A DNA stretch of 64,000 nt from Fibrobacter sp. (GCA_024399015.1 JAKSIC010000007.1:62001-126000), one strand, 5' to 3'. Shown: positions 24,854-33,819, counted from the stretch's first letter. A program made the numbers and translations. Notes: generated by a model from the sequence alone, not told the origin.

Positions 24854-25348
24854 ATGGCTAGAAGAAGTCGTAAATACGGTGAAGACGTCCCGTTCTCGAT
24901 TACGTCCATGATGGACATGATGACCATTATTCTGGTGTTCATGATTAAGAACATGGACGCAGAAGGTCAGCTCTTGACTCAGGCTGAAAACTTGATCCTG
25001 CCGGTTTCCACCTCTCGTGTGCAGCCGAAGGAAGTTTCCCTGGTGGTTATCGTTGATAACAATTACGTGCTCGTTGATAATGCTAAGGTTATCCCGACCG
25101 AAGATGTCCTGAAGCAGGAAGATCTCCTTGTGACCAAGGTTGACTCTGTGCTGAAGGAACGTCGCGCAGTGGAACAGGAACATGCCCTTAAGGCAGGTCT
25201 CCCCGCTGACGAAGCCGGCCACATCGTTGTGCAGATCGACAAGAACATCCCTTACGATGCAATGTATAAGGTAATGGCTACTTGTGGCTTTGCCGGTTAC
25301 ACCAATATTGCATTCGCCGTGATGGAAAAGAACGGCGGGGAGGACTAA
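24854..25348 (+). CDS. TolR/ExbD-like protein with the channel aspartate
   Basis: A 164-residue single-pass protein with a short basic N-terminus, a membrane segment carrying Asp21 in SMMDMMTIILVFM, and a periplasmic ExbD fold (IVVQIDKNIPYDAMYKVMA then GFAGYTNIAF). This Asp corresponds to TolR D23 / ExbD D25, needed for proton-driven motion in the family. Its ribosome binding site (GGGAGG) is in the end of the previous gene, so the two TolR/ExbD-like proteins are probably made together. Three bases separate its stop from the TonB-like gene. Confidence 0.88.
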   Translation: MARRSRKYGEDVPFSITSMMDMMTIILVFMIKNMDAEGQLLTQAENLILPVSTSRVQPKEVSLVVIVDNNYVLVDNAKVIPTEDVLKQEDLLVTKVDSVLKERRAVEQEHALKAGLPADEAGHIVVQIDKNIPYDAMYKVMATCGFAGYTNIAFAVMEKNGGED

Positions 25349-25351
25349 TAT

Positions 25352-26296
25352 ATGGCAAAGACTAAAAAGCAAGCTCCTGTCGTAGACCCGTTAGTAGCAT
25401 CTCTCATGCCGGAATCCGACAAGAAGATGGGTGCTATCGCCGGTATCTCTCTCGTAGTAGCTTTGGCAATCTGCCTTTGGGCTTCCATGTACGAACAGGT
25501 TGTGGACGAAGTCGTGTTCGATGACTCCGCAGCTGCTGATCTGACTACTTCTATGTCCATCGAAGAAAAGAAGGAAGAGAAGAAGGAAGAAAAGAAGAAG
25601 GAAGAACCCAAGAAGCCTCGTAAGAAGGCTGGTGGTGGTGGCAAGCCGCGTGGTAAGGGTCAGCCCAACGCTCCCCAGACTCGTGGTGTGCTTAAGCTCC
25701 TCACTGCTCAGACCAAGAACGCAAGTGCCGGTGCATATGACCTCATGAAGAACCAGAAGTTCTCTAAGGACATTGACAAGGTGCTTAAGGACGTGGCTGG
25801 CCTCCAGACTACAGGTAAGACTGTTCTCGGTGGTCGTCGCGGTAAGGCTGATGGTGGCTTTAACGAAGGTTACGCTGAAGGCGGTTCCGGTGGTATCGGT
25901 GACGGTCTGGCTGGCCTCCTTGGCGGTGGTGGCGGTGGTATCGCTACTAAGGCTAAGGGCTCCATCAAGACCCCGTCTGAACGTGATATCGATATGGGCG
26001 CTGGTGGTGGTTCCCGTTCTGCTGCAGACATCATGAAGGTTGTCCGTCAGCGTACTCCGGGTCTCCGTCACATCTATAACAAGTTCCTGAAGAAGAAGCC
26101 GGGCTTCCAGGGTAAGGTTACCTTGAAGTTCACAATCGCTCCGGGTGGCGAAGTTATCAGCATCTCCATTGCTTCCTCTACCACTGGTTTCGGCGAATTT
26201 GATGGTGAAATCAAGACCGCTGTTAGCCGCTGGAAGTTCAGCAAGGTTAAGTCCGGTAACACTACTGTGACGATTCCGTTCACCTTCTCTGAATAA
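25352..26296 (+). CDS. TonB-like protein with AgmX/PglI-type C-terminal domain
   Basis: A 314-residue protein with a membrane segment at about 30-47, then a Lys/Glu-rich rod (EEKKEEKKEEKKKEEPKK), a basic and a Gly-rich linker, and a C-terminal domain (about 220-314) with VVRQRTPGLRHIYNKFLKKK, TIAPGGEVISISI and AVSRWKF. This end matches the TonB-like domain found in AgmX and PglI of Myxococcus gliding machinery. The rod suits crossing the periplasm and the C-terminal domain suits binding an outer-membrane or periplasmic partner. The Gly-rich stretch (about 175-215) is unusual for TonB. GGGGAGGA precedes the ATG. A terminator ends the cluster. Confidence 0.85.
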   Translation: MAKTKKQAPVVDPLVASLMPESDKKMGAIAGISLVVALAICLWASMYEQVVDEVVFDDSAAADLTTSMSIEEKKEEKKEEKKKEEPKKPRKKAGGGGKPRGKGQPNAPQTRGVLKLLTAQTKNASAGAYDLMKNQKFSKDIDKVLKDVAGLQTTGKTVLGGRRGKADGGFNEGYAEGGSGGIGDGLAGLLGGGGGGIATKAKGSIKTPSERDIDMGAGGGSRSAADIMKVVRQRTPGLRHIYNKFLKKKPGFQGKVTLKFTIAPGGEVISISIASSTTGFGEFDGEIKTAVSRWKFSKVKSGNTTVTIPFTFSE

Positions 26297-26314
26297 TTCT
26301 TTTATTCGTGAAGC

Positions 26315-26351
26315 GAAAAAGAGCTAGACTGCAAAGTCTGGCTCTTTTTTT
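26315..26351 (+). terminator. Terminator of the envelope-machine cluster
   Basis: AGAGCTAGACT / AGTCTGGCTCT with loop GCAA is followed by TTTTTTT. Confidence 0.88.
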
Positions 26352-26357
26352 ATGCAG

Positions 26358-26390
26358 ACAAATGTTTAAAAAAAAGAACAAATGTTTAAA
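26358..26390. promoter_or_regulatory. Direct repeat upstream of an outer-membrane protein promoter
   Basis: The 13-mer ACAAATGTTTAAA occurs at 26358-26370 and again at 26378-26390, a spacing of 20 bases, about two helical turns. It ends 12 bases before the -35 element, the position expected for an activator or repressor binding on one face of the helix. Confidence 0.5.
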
Positions 26391-26402
26391 TTTTTATTGC
26401 GT

Positions 26403-26431
26403 TTGACATTTTTTTAAACTAACTTTATAGC
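26403..26431 (+). promoter_or_regulatory. Promoter of the outer-membrane barrel gene
   Basis: TTGACA at 26403-26408 and TATAGC at 26426-26431 are 17 bases apart. The gene starts at 26455. Confidence 0.7.
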
Positions 26432-26454
26432 AGAATTTTTACTAGGAGTCTGAA

Positions 26455-27786
26455 ATGAATTTAAGAACAGCTGCTGCAGTTGGCGCCGCTATTGGTGTCT
26501 TTGGCGTTGGTTCCGCATTCGCTACTTTTGCTCGTGTTGAATCTATGGGTAAGAACACAACTTACATCATGGACGACGTTAGCATTTTTGATAATCCGGC
26601 AAACGCTAGCCTGTATTCCAACTATTTGATCGGTGGTTTCGGTTCCTATACCGATGCTAACCCGGCTGTTGGTACCAACCAGGATCCTATGCATCCGACC
26701 TTCGGTGGCATCTTCTCCGTTTCTTTCGGTGATGATAACAACCCGGATCCGCGTTTTACCATCGGTGGCTTGCTTGGCCGCACTTCCGAACTTGCTTCCT
26801 ACCTGCCTAAGTACGTTCAGATTGACGACAAGAACAAGGTTGCTGTTCCTGCTAGCGTTACTAACTTTGACGGCTTCTTGGGCGGCACCTTTACTAGTGG
26901 CGACGCTTGGGGCTTGCACCTCTACATTGCTCACCAGGATGGTGGTGAATATGATGAAAAGAGCGGTGCTTATCAGGTTAACAGCGATGCATTCGCTTCT
27001 GTCGTTGAACTTGATGGTGGCTTGAACTTCCAGGTCGGTAGCGGCACTTCCTATGAACTGTCTATCGGCATTGCCCGTATTCAGTACGGTCCGGAACACC
27101 ACAGCTTCTTTGACGATGGCAACTTCTCTTTCTTGGCAAAGGCTCGTGCCTTCTTCACTCTCGACGCTATCGATGGTGAATTGATTCCGGCTGCTTCTGC
27201 AAACTTCATCAACGCTCCGGGTCTTGACGACAAGCATGCCCAGGCTGGCGTTGGTATCAACGTTGCTATGGATCGCGGCTTCTTCTGGATGGGCGTTGAC
27301 TTCGTCTGGAATCAGCTCAAGTCTCATGACTACTTCTATGAAACTGCAATGAATGGCTGGGTCTATGATGCTCGCTTCGATGACGACGATGATGAAGATC
27401 TCGTTTGGGACAAGCGCTCCGACATCGGCGGCAAGATCAGCTTCGGTATCGAACGTAACATTTGGTGGGATTGGTTCGTGATCCGCGTTGGCGGCCAGAA
27501 GTCCATTCTCTATACCAGCTGCGAAGTTAACGAAGGTAGCCGTGGCCAGAGCAAGGGCGTATATCCGGACAACCGTTACGGCAAGTGCAAGGCTGATGGT
27601 AACTTCTTCTCCACCAATCCGCTTGCTGATGGTACCAATAAGGACCACGTTGGCTTCGGCTTCGGTATCAACATCGAAGAAAAGCTGAAGATCGACGTTA
27701 CTGTTGCTGAAGATATTCTGTTCCGTAACCCGTTCCAGGGTGAAGGTCGTTTCTTCTCCAGACTCGACGCTACCTATAGCTTCTAG
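26455..27786 (+). CDS. Outer-membrane beta-barrel protein
   Basis: A 443-residue exported protein. A signal peptide ends at SAFA. The mature part has many alternating strands, Gly/aromatic-rich segments, an acidic loop (FDDDDDEDLVW near residue 320), and ends in RLDATYSF, a C-terminal Phe typical of barrels folded by the Bam machinery. Its start (ESMGKNTTYIMDDVSIFDNP then ANAS) resembles PorV/FadL-like proteins that begin with a short plug. AGGAG precedes the ATG. It has its own promoter and terminator, so it is separate from the TPR/TolQ cluster upstream. The substrate is unknown. Confidence 0.75.
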   Translation: MNLRTAAAVGAAIGVFGVGSAFATFARVESMGKNTTYIMDDVSIFDNPANASLYSNYLIGGFGSYTDANPAVGTNQDPMHPTFGGIFSVSFGDDNNPDPRFTIGGLLGRTSELASYLPKYVQIDDKNKVAVPASVTNFDGFLGGTFTSGDAWGLHLYIAHQDGGEYDEKSGAYQVNSDAFASVVELDGGLNFQVGSGTSYELSIGIARIQYGPEHHSFFDDGNFSFLAKARAFFTLDAIDGELIPAASANFINAPGLDDKHAQAGVGINVAMDRGFFWMGVDFVWNQLKSHDYFYETAMNGWVYDARFDDDDDEDLVWDKRSDIGGKISFGIERNIWWDWFVIRVGGQKSILYTSCEVNEGSRGQSKGVYPDNRYGKCKADGNFFSTNPLADGTNKDHVGFGFGINIEEKLKIDVTVAEDILFRNPFQGEGRFFSRLDATYSF

Positions 27787-27806
27787 GATTAGAAAAAAAG
27801 ATTCAA

Positions 27807-27833
27807 GGACGCTCCTTTGGGGCGTCTTTTTTT
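27807..27833 (+). terminator. Intrinsic terminator
   Basis: GACGCTCC / GGGGCGTC with loop TTT(G) followed by TTTTTTT, just after the outer-membrane barrel gene. Confidence 0.85.
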
Positions 27834-27882
27834 ATGCAATAAATTTACGATGACGCTCCTATCATTTTTATATTTTTGACGT

Positions 27883-28251
27883 ATGAAGAAAATTTTCTTG
27901 TTTGCATTTTTGCTCGCCTTGATTGGTTGCTCCGAGCCCACGGAGCGTATTGAGAACAAATTAACGCCATACCTTCAGGAAGACCTGAAGTTTATGGTGG
28001 CGGAAACCATGCGTACTTCCAACAACGACAGGGAAGCCATCCTTGACACTCCCTACTATCGCGTGAAGGACTTTAGATTGTTCGAAGGCGCAGAAGCTAG
28101 AATTTATGCTGCCTATGCAGAGGTCGATTTCTTTATCTTCAAGAACATCGGTATGCATGAGAAACGCAAGTACCGTTACGATGTTCATACTCGTAAATGG
28201 GACCGTTATTTGAAGACGTTAAAATTCGGTAAAGATACGATTCCCGAGTAA
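27883..28251 (+). CDS. Small lipoprotein
   Basis: A 122-residue lipoprotein with a short signal peptide and lipobox LIGC at residues 13-16. The mature domain is mixed-charge with several aromatic residues (YYRVKDFRLFEGAEARIYAA) and no cysteine other than the lipidated one. No family is recognised. It lies just upstream of mreB in the same direction, with 66 bases between them, so it could be part of the rod-shape transcript, but no function follows from that. Confidence 0.65.
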   Translation: MKKIFLFAFLLALIGCSEPTERIENKLTPYLQEDLKFMVAETMRTSNNDREAILDTPYYRVKDFRLFEGAEARIYAAYAEVDFFIFKNIGMHEKRKYRYDVHTRKWDRYLKTLKFGKDTIPE

Positions 28252-28317
28252 CGCAAGTTTGTAGTAAATAATTATATTTTTCCCGGTTAGTTTCATTTTC
28301 AAAAAAGGACGAGTCCC

Positions 28318-29340
28318 TTGTTTGGTCTTTTTTCTTGTGACATCGGTATTGATCTTGGCACTGCAAACACTTTGGTCCACGTTGCAGGTCAGGGTATTGT
28401 AATTAACGAACCTACGGTTATCGCTGTGGACAGCAAGAATAACCGTGTTTCCGCCATCGGTTTCGAAGCTAAGAAGATGCTTGGCCGTACCCCGGGCGAA
28501 AGCCGCGCTGTGCGTCCTATGCGTGATGGCGTGATCGCAGACTTTGAACTGGTGGAAAACCTCCTCCAGACCTTCATCAAGCGTGTTCAGAAGTATCCTT
28601 TGTGGATGGTTAGACCCCGCGTCGTCGTGGGTGTTCCCTCCGGCATTACCGAAGTGGAAAAGCGCGCTGTGATCGATGCTGCTAAGCAGGCTGGTGCAAA
28701 GGAAGTCCACCTGGTTCACGAACCTATGGCCGCTGCAATCGGCATGGGCATTCCTGTGGAAGACCCTGTGGGTAACATGATTGTGGACATCGGCGGTGGT
28801 ACCTCCGATATCGCAGTGATCGCCTTGAACGGTTCCGTATGTAACGCTTCCGTACGCGTTGGCGGTGATGAAATGGACGAAGCTATTGTCCGCTACCTCC
28901 GCACCATGTACAACCTCTGCGTTGGCGAAAGCACCGCAGAACAGATCAAGATGCAGATCGGTTCCGCAGTACCTCTGGAAGAAGAACTTTCCATGGAAGT
29001 GAAGGGCCACGACTTTATCGCCGGTATGCCCCGCACCATGACTATCAACAGTGCTGAAATCCGTGAAGCCTTGAATGAACCTGTAACCGCTATCGTTGAA
29101 GCTGTCAAGCAGGCTTTGAGCATAACTCCGCCGGAACTTTCTGCTGATATTTACGACAAGGGTATCATCATGACTGGTGGTGGTTCTCAGCTCCGTGGTT
29201 TCGACGAACGTATCCGTCAGGAAACCGGTCTTTCCGTGAACGTTATTGACGAAGCCTTGATCAGCGTCTGTAAGGGTGCCGCACGCATTCTCGAAGACCT
29301 GGACAAGTATCGCCCGGTTTTGATCGCTTCCTCTACTTAA
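28318..29340 (+). CDS. mreB: Rod shape-determining protein MreB
   Basis: A 340-residue actin-fold ATPase that guides cell-wall synthesis along the side wall from the inner face of the membrane. Phosphate-binding motifs are visible: DIGIDLGTANT at the N-terminus, VDIGGGTSDIAV in the middle and TGGGSQLRG near the end. The start is a TTG, supported by AAAAGGACGAG a few bases before it and by the normal MreB N-terminus. It heads the order mreB-mreC-mreD-mrdA-rodA. Confidence 0.96.
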   Translation: MFGLFSCDIGIDLGTANTLVHVAGQGIVINEPTVIAVDSKNNRVSAIGFEAKKMLGRTPGESRAVRPMRDGVIADFELVENLLQTFIKRVQKYPLWMVRPRVVVGVPSGITEVEKRAVIDAAKQAGAKEVHLVHEPMAAAIGMGIPVEDPVGNMIVDIGGGTSDIAVIALNGSVCNASVRVGGDEMDEAIVRYLRTMYNLCVGESTAEQIKMQIGSAVPLEEELSMEVKGHDFIAGMPRTMTINSAEIREALNEPVTAIVEAVKQALSITPPELSADIYDKGIIMTGGGSQLRGFDERIRQETGLSVNVIDEALISVCKGAARILEDLDKYRPVLIASST

Positions 29341-29357
29341 CCCAAATTTGAAGTTCG

Positions 29358-30185
29358 ATGTTTAGGGCTTTTCGCTTTATAGTCGACTTGTTTACTCAAA
29401 GGCATGGCGTTGTCGCTTTTGCCTTTTTTCTGCTATTGGGACTCTTGATGCGTCAGGCTCCTGGAACAATACGTCAGAGCATTGTTTCCACGGCCCTGGG
29501 CACTGTTTTCTATCCGGCACAGCTCGTCGCCTCTTCGTTGAATTCGTTCCGCGAAGTGGCTCTTGAAAATGAACAATTGAAGGAAGAAAACGCCCGCCTC
29601 CGTCAGGAAACTTATCATGCCCGCGAGGGCTTGCAGGAATTGGCTAGACTGCATACGCTGGTCCGTTTTGATGACAAGTGGGACTATCCTATTGTGACTT
29701 CCCGCGTGGTGGGACACAACCCCGGTCGTTTCCTTACGACGCTTGTAATCAACCGCGGTACACGTCACGGAGTAAAGGAGAACATGCCTGTGTTCTCCAT
29801 GAATGGTCTTGTTGGCAAGATTACCAAGGCTGCCATGACTCATTCCCGTGTGCAACTTCTTGTTGATCCTAACTTGAAACTTTCCGTGATGGAACGTAGA
29901 ACACGCGTGGTGGGCTTCCTTGAATCCAAGGATGGTCATATGCTGACCGCCATGGTGCCGGCTCATGCTGGTATTCAGGAAGGCGATACCTTGGTCACTT
30001 CTGGTCTTGGCGGCATTTTCCCCAAGGGCATTCCCGTGGGAACTGTGAATAAGGTTCGTAAGGCCGACCTTGACGTGATGCGCTTGATGGATGTGGCTCC
30101 GTTCCAGGAGTTCGCTATTCTGGAAGAAGTCTTTGTGATGGAAAAAGAACCTGACTGGGTCATTCAGGAGTTACTAGATGAGTAG
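29358..30185 (+). CDS. mreC: Rod shape-determining protein MreC
   Basis: A 275-residue bitopic protein. One membrane segment (about 14-32) is followed by a coiled coil (ALENEQLKEENARLRQE) and the two beta-barrel-like MreC domains (VVGHNPGRFLTTLVINRGT; GLGGIFPKGIPVGTV). MreC links MreB to the wall enzymes in the periplasm. The gap to mreB is 17 bases and the end overlaps mreD by 8 bases. Confidence 0.94.
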   Translation: MFRAFRFIVDLFTQRHGVVAFAFFLLLGLLMRQAPGTIRQSIVSTALGTVFYPAQLVASSLNSFREVALENEQLKEENARLRQETYHAREGLQELARLHTLVRFDDKWDYPIVTSRVVGHNPGRFLTTLVINRGTRHGVKENMPVFSMNGLVGKITKAAMTHSRVQLLVDPNLKLSVMERRTRVVGFLESKDGHMLTAMVPAHAGIQEGDTLVTSGLGGIFPKGIPVGTVNKVRKADLDVMRLMDVAPFQEFAILEEVFVMEKEPDWVIQELLDE

Positions 30186-30666
30186 TTTGAAATGGCTTAA
30201 GGTTTTGATTTTGTTTGTGGTTACTTTCGGCCTTCAGGTGACTGTTGCCGAGTGGCTGCAGATTTTTGGCGTCGGCCCTGACTTCGTCATCATTTTCATC
30301 GTTGCAGTTGCTATCCGCCGTGGCCCTGCTGCAGGTTGCTTCTGGGGCTTTACGGCTGGCTTTGCACAGGATGTCTATGCGCCCATTGAATGGTTCGGTG
30401 CAAGCACTATTTCCATGACGATTCTTGGCTTTGTGGTGGGCCAGCTTGAAGAGCGCTTCTTGACTTTGAACATGCCTGCAAAGGTTGGTGTTCTTGGTCT
30501 TGGTTTCTTTGTTTGCGATATGTTCTATTTCGGCATCACAGGTCTTTCCAAGGATGTGGTGACCAACATGTTCTTGACCCAGACTTTACCGGAATGCATC
30601 TACACTATGTTCGTTGGTGCTATTGCGTTCTATCTGGATTTTGGCAAGAAGAAGAAACATGCTTAA
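30178..30666 (+). CDS. mreD: Rod shape-determining protein MreD
   Basis: A 162-residue membrane protein with about five hydrophobic segments, the usual MreD size and place. The pattern GPDFVIIFIVAVAIRRGPAA with GFTAGFAQDV fits the family. It overlaps both mreC and mrdA by 8 bases, which suggests coupled translation. Confidence 0.9.
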   Translation: MSSLKWLKVLILFVVTFGLQVTVAEWLQIFGVGPDFVIIFIVAVAIRRGPAAGCFWGFTAGFAQDVYAPIEWFGASTISMTILGFVVGQLEERFLTLNMPAKVGVLGLGFFVCDMFYFGITGLSKDVVTNMFLTQTLPECIYTMFVGAIAFYLDFGKKKKHA

Positions 30667-32566
30667 CTTCTCGTCGGAAAACGAAATTCAGCAAAGCAAA
30701 AACTTGCACGTCCTGATTTTCTTGGCGGGCGTAGTGTTGCTGTTCTGTATTTTGCTGGTCCGCCTTTTCTCTTTGCAGTATACCCATTACGACGAGAATC
30801 TTCAGCGCTCTGACAATAACCGTATCCGTAAGGTTGTGCTTGTTGCTGAACGCGGCTACATCTATGACCGCAATGGCGAAGTGCTGGTGCGTAATCGTCC
30901 GTCTTACCAGATTGCGTTGATGGCTTCTAATCTTCCGCGTAAGAAGGATCAGCGTGATTCCGTCTTTAGCAACTTGCTGAAGATTCGCGACAAGAGCGGT
31001 GCTCGTCTTTTTGATTCTCTTTCTGTGGATACGGCGTTCCAGCGTTCCCGCTGGATCAAGAACCGCCCCATCCGAATGCTTGAAGATGCGTCCCCGGAAC
31101 AGGTGGCCATTATCGAAGAGCATTCTGCGGACTTGCCAGGTGTTGTGACGTTGATTGAGTCTCGTCGCGACTATCCTTACGGAACTCTTGCTTCTCACGT
31201 GCTGGGTTATACTAGCGAAATTTCCGAAGAACAGTTGAAGCTTCCGGAGTTCGCCGATTATACCCAGGGTGACCGTGTTGGCCAAAAAGGTTTGGAACAG
31301 GGTTACGACAAGGAGTTCCGTGGAAAGAACGGCATGAAGCTTGTGGAAGTGAATGCATCTGGCCGTGAAGTGGGCCAGGTCTCTGGCGTTGAAGGTACTG
31401 AACCGGAGCCGGGCTTGCATCTTGTTTCTACCATCGATTTGGCTTTGCAGAAAGTTGCGGAAGAAGCTATTCCTGATAGTGCGAAGGGAGCCTTGGTCGC
31501 CCTTGATCCTAACACGGGTGAAATTCTTGCCATGGTCAGCTCTCCGCGATTGGACCCGAATATCTTTTCCTTGAAGCGTCGTGAACGAAACAAGGGCTGG
31601 GCTCAGGTCGCCCTTGACTCCATGCGTCCTTTGACTAATCGCGCAATCTCCGGAACTTATCCGCCGGCATCCATCTTCAAGCTTGTTACGTCTGGGGCAG
31701 GTCTTGAAAGCGGGATACTTTCGGAATACAAGTACTACCCGAAGGCTTGTACCGGCGGCTACCAGTATGGTTCCCGTTACCAGAAGTGCTGGGGTGTTCA
31801 CGGGAACTTGAACGTGGTGAATGCAATCCGCCTTTCCTGCGACGTGTTCTTCTATCAGGCTGGTCTCGATATTGATATGGCCCGCATCAATGAATTTGGT
31901 CGCAGATTCGGCCTGGGCGAAAAGCCTCTTGGCGTGGACATTCCTGGCGAAAAGGCTGGCTGGCTTCCTGACTCTGTTTCTTTCAATGCTCGTAACAAGC
32001 GATTGGGCTGGCGCTGGGCTCGTGGCCTGATCTTGAACTTGTCTATTGGCCAGGGGCAGATTGTAACTCCGCTTCAGCAGGCCGTTCTTGTGGGATCCCT
32101 GGCAACGAACAAGGGTGTCTATCGTCCTCACTTCATGAAAGAACTTCGTGACTCCAAGGGCAATGTGGTTCGTCGTTATGAACCGGAAATCATCCGCCCG
32201 GGTAACATGAAAAAGGAAACTCACCGTGTGCTGATGAACGCCATGGATTCCGTGGTGAACCATCCGGGTGGAACAGGTAAGCGTGGCGCAATTCCGGGAA
32301 TTCGTGTGGGTGCAAAGACTGGTTCCGGTGAATGGAAGAAGGGCGAGAAGACTCACGCATGGTATGCTGCCGTCGCTCCTCTGGACAAGCCTGAAATTGC
32401 CGTGGCTGTCATTATGGAAGCCGCAGGTGGTGGCGGTGCCGTTTCCGGCCCCATCGCCAAGAAAGTCATGATGGCATTCTTTGAAGCGAAGAAGGAATTG
32501 GAATTGGCAAAGGAGCAGGAGAATGCTCCTGAAGAAGCGACTGAAAGTGAGGAGGATGGACAATGA
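30659..32566 (+). CDS. mrdA: Penicillin-binding protein 2 (peptidoglycan transpeptidase)
   Basis: A 635-residue class B PBP acting in lateral wall synthesis. It has one N-terminal membrane segment (about 15-37), a pedestal domain, and a transpeptidase domain with the catalytic motifs SIFK, SCD and KTGS. The ATG at 30659 is chosen because the mature N-terminus is then of normal length; an upstream start at 30614 would overlap mreD by 53 bases. The C-terminus has an acidic Glu-rich tail. The stop overlaps the rodA start (ATGA). Confidence 0.95.
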   Translation: MLNFSSENEIQQSKNLHVLIFLAGVVLLFCILLVRLFSLQYTHYDENLQRSDNNRIRKVVLVAERGYIYDRNGEVLVRNRPSYQIALMASNLPRKKDQRDSVFSNLLKIRDKSGARLFDSLSVDTAFQRSRWIKNRPIRMLEDASPEQVAIIEEHSADLPGVVTLIESRRDYPYGTLASHVLGYTSEISEEQLKLPEFADYTQGDRVGQKGLEQGYDKEFRGKNGMKLVEVNASGREVGQVSGVEGTEPEPGLHLVSTIDLALQKVAEEAIPDSAKGALVALDPNTGEILAMVSSPRLDPNIFSLKRRERNKGWAQVALDSMRPLTNRAISGTYPPASIFKLVTSGAGLESGILSEYKYYPKACTGGYQYGSRYQKCWGVHGNLNVVNAIRLSCDVFFYQAGLDIDMARINEFGRRFGLGEKPLGVDIPGEKAGWLPDSVSFNARNKRLGWRWARGLILNLSIGQGQIVTPLQQAVLVGSLATNKGVYRPHFMKELRDSKGNVVRRYEPEIIRPGNMKKETHRVLMNAMDSVVNHPGGTGKRGAIPGIRVGAKTGSGEWKKGEKTHAWYAAVAPLDKPEIAVAVIMEAAGGGGAVSGPIAKKVMMAFFEAKKELELAKEQENAPEEATESEEDGQ

Positions 32567-33819
32567 GTTCTGGAAAGTTCGTTGAACACTCCTTCAAGTT
32601 TGACTGGTTCTTTATTCTGCTGGTGCTGGCCTTGATGGCCTGCGGCGTCACCTTGGTGTACTCTGCCACGGTGTCCGATGAAATTCCAGTGTTTGATACT
32701 TTCTGGTTCAAGCAGATTGTGTATTTCCTTTGTGGTCTGGGAATTGCGTTCGCCTTGATTTTTGTCCGCGTGGATTGGCTGAAGAGAATCGCCTTCCCGC
32801 TTTATGCGGTGTCCCTTGTATTGCTTGTTGTTGTGCTGTTCTTTGCTGGTGATGTGGTGAAGGGTGCGGGCCGTTGGATTGACCTTGGGGTTTTCAAGTT
32901 ACAGCCTTCCGAGTTTGCAAAGATTGCCTACCTGCTTGTGATATCCCATTGGCTTTCGAAGCATCCTGTGGACTTGACCAAGCTCAAAACGTTCGCAGTC
33001 CCCTTTGTATTGTTCATTGTTCCTTTCGCCTTGGTGTTGAAGCAACCGGACCTTAGTACCGCCTTGGTGTTCATTGCTGTGACCATGGTGGCGTTCTTCT
33101 TTGCAGGCCTTACCGTTGCAGATATGTTCCTGATTGTGAGCCCGGTCTGCTCCGTGCTTTTCTCCCATTCCCAGTCCATCGAGTACGAAGTGCTTTGGGG
33201 ACTTTTGATTTGTGCGGTTGTGTTTACTCTTGTCCGCCGCCACCTGCCGAAGTATCTTAACGCAATTTTCCTGTTTGCGAATATTCTTGCGGGGTATGCA
33301 AGTTCCATGGTCTGGAACATGTTGGAACCGCACCAGCAGAAGCGTGTGAACACCTTCCTTGATCCCATGAGTGATCCTCTGGGTGACGGTTATCAGGTGT
33401 TGCAGTCCATGACAGCTATTGGTAGTGGCGGTCTTCAGGGTAAGGGCTTTGGTAACGGAACCCAGACGAACCTTGCGTTCTTGCCGGAAGAACATACGGA
33501 CTTTATTTTCAGCGTGCTTGGTGAGCAATTTGGTTTTGCAGGCTGTGCCTTTGTGCTTGTACTTTATGCCTTGTTCCTTTGGCGAGCTTCTTCCATTTGT
33601 AAGCTGACCTCTGATTCCTTTGTTACCTTGATGGTGATGGGCGCATCTACGGTATTCCTGTTCCATATCCTGGTGAACATTGCCATGACCATTGGCTTAA
33701 TGCCTGTGACTGGTTTGCCTTTGCCGTTCTTGTCTTATGGCGGCTCCTTTGCCTTGACTTGCTCTGTGCTTGTGGGATTCCTGTTCTGCCTTCGTTACCA
33801 GAGTACTCGTCGACTTTAA
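32563..33819 (+). CDS. rodA: RodA peptidoglycan glycosyltransferase (SEDS family)
   Basis: RodA polymerises lipid II in the elongation machinery, with PBP2 as partner. The 418-residue protein has about ten membrane segments and SEDS motifs such as GAGRWIDLG, QPSEFAKIAY and LPFLSYGGSF. It overlaps mrdA by four bases and ends the mre/rod operon, with a terminator 37-70 bases downstream. Confidence 0.95.
   Translation: MSSGKFVEHSFKFDWFFILLVLALMACGVTLVYSATVSDEIPVFDTFWFKQIVYFLCGLGIAFALIFVRVDWLKRIAFPLYAVSLVLLVVVLFFAGDVVKGAGRWIDLGVFKLQPSEFAKIAYLLVISHWLSKHPVDLTKLKTFAVPFVLFIVPFALVLKQPDLSTALVFIAVTMVAFFFAGLTVADMFLIVSPVCSVLFSHSQSIEYEVLWGLLICAVVFTLVRRHLPKYLNAIFLFANILAGYASSMVWNMLEPHQQKRVNTFLDPMSDPLGDGYQVLQSMTAIGSGGLQGKGFGNGTQTNLAFLPEEHTDFIFSVLGEQFGFAGCAFVLVLYALFLWRASSICKLTSDSFVTLMVMGASTVFLFHILVNIAMTIGLMPVTGLPLPFLSYGGSFALTCSVLVGFLFCLRYQSTRRL

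Noticed and set aside
15436-26296. The cluster considered as a type IX secretion system because of the PorV-like barrel.
   Set aside because: No GldK/L/M/N, SprA or other core components are seen; TolQ/TolR/TonB-like genes define a different machine.
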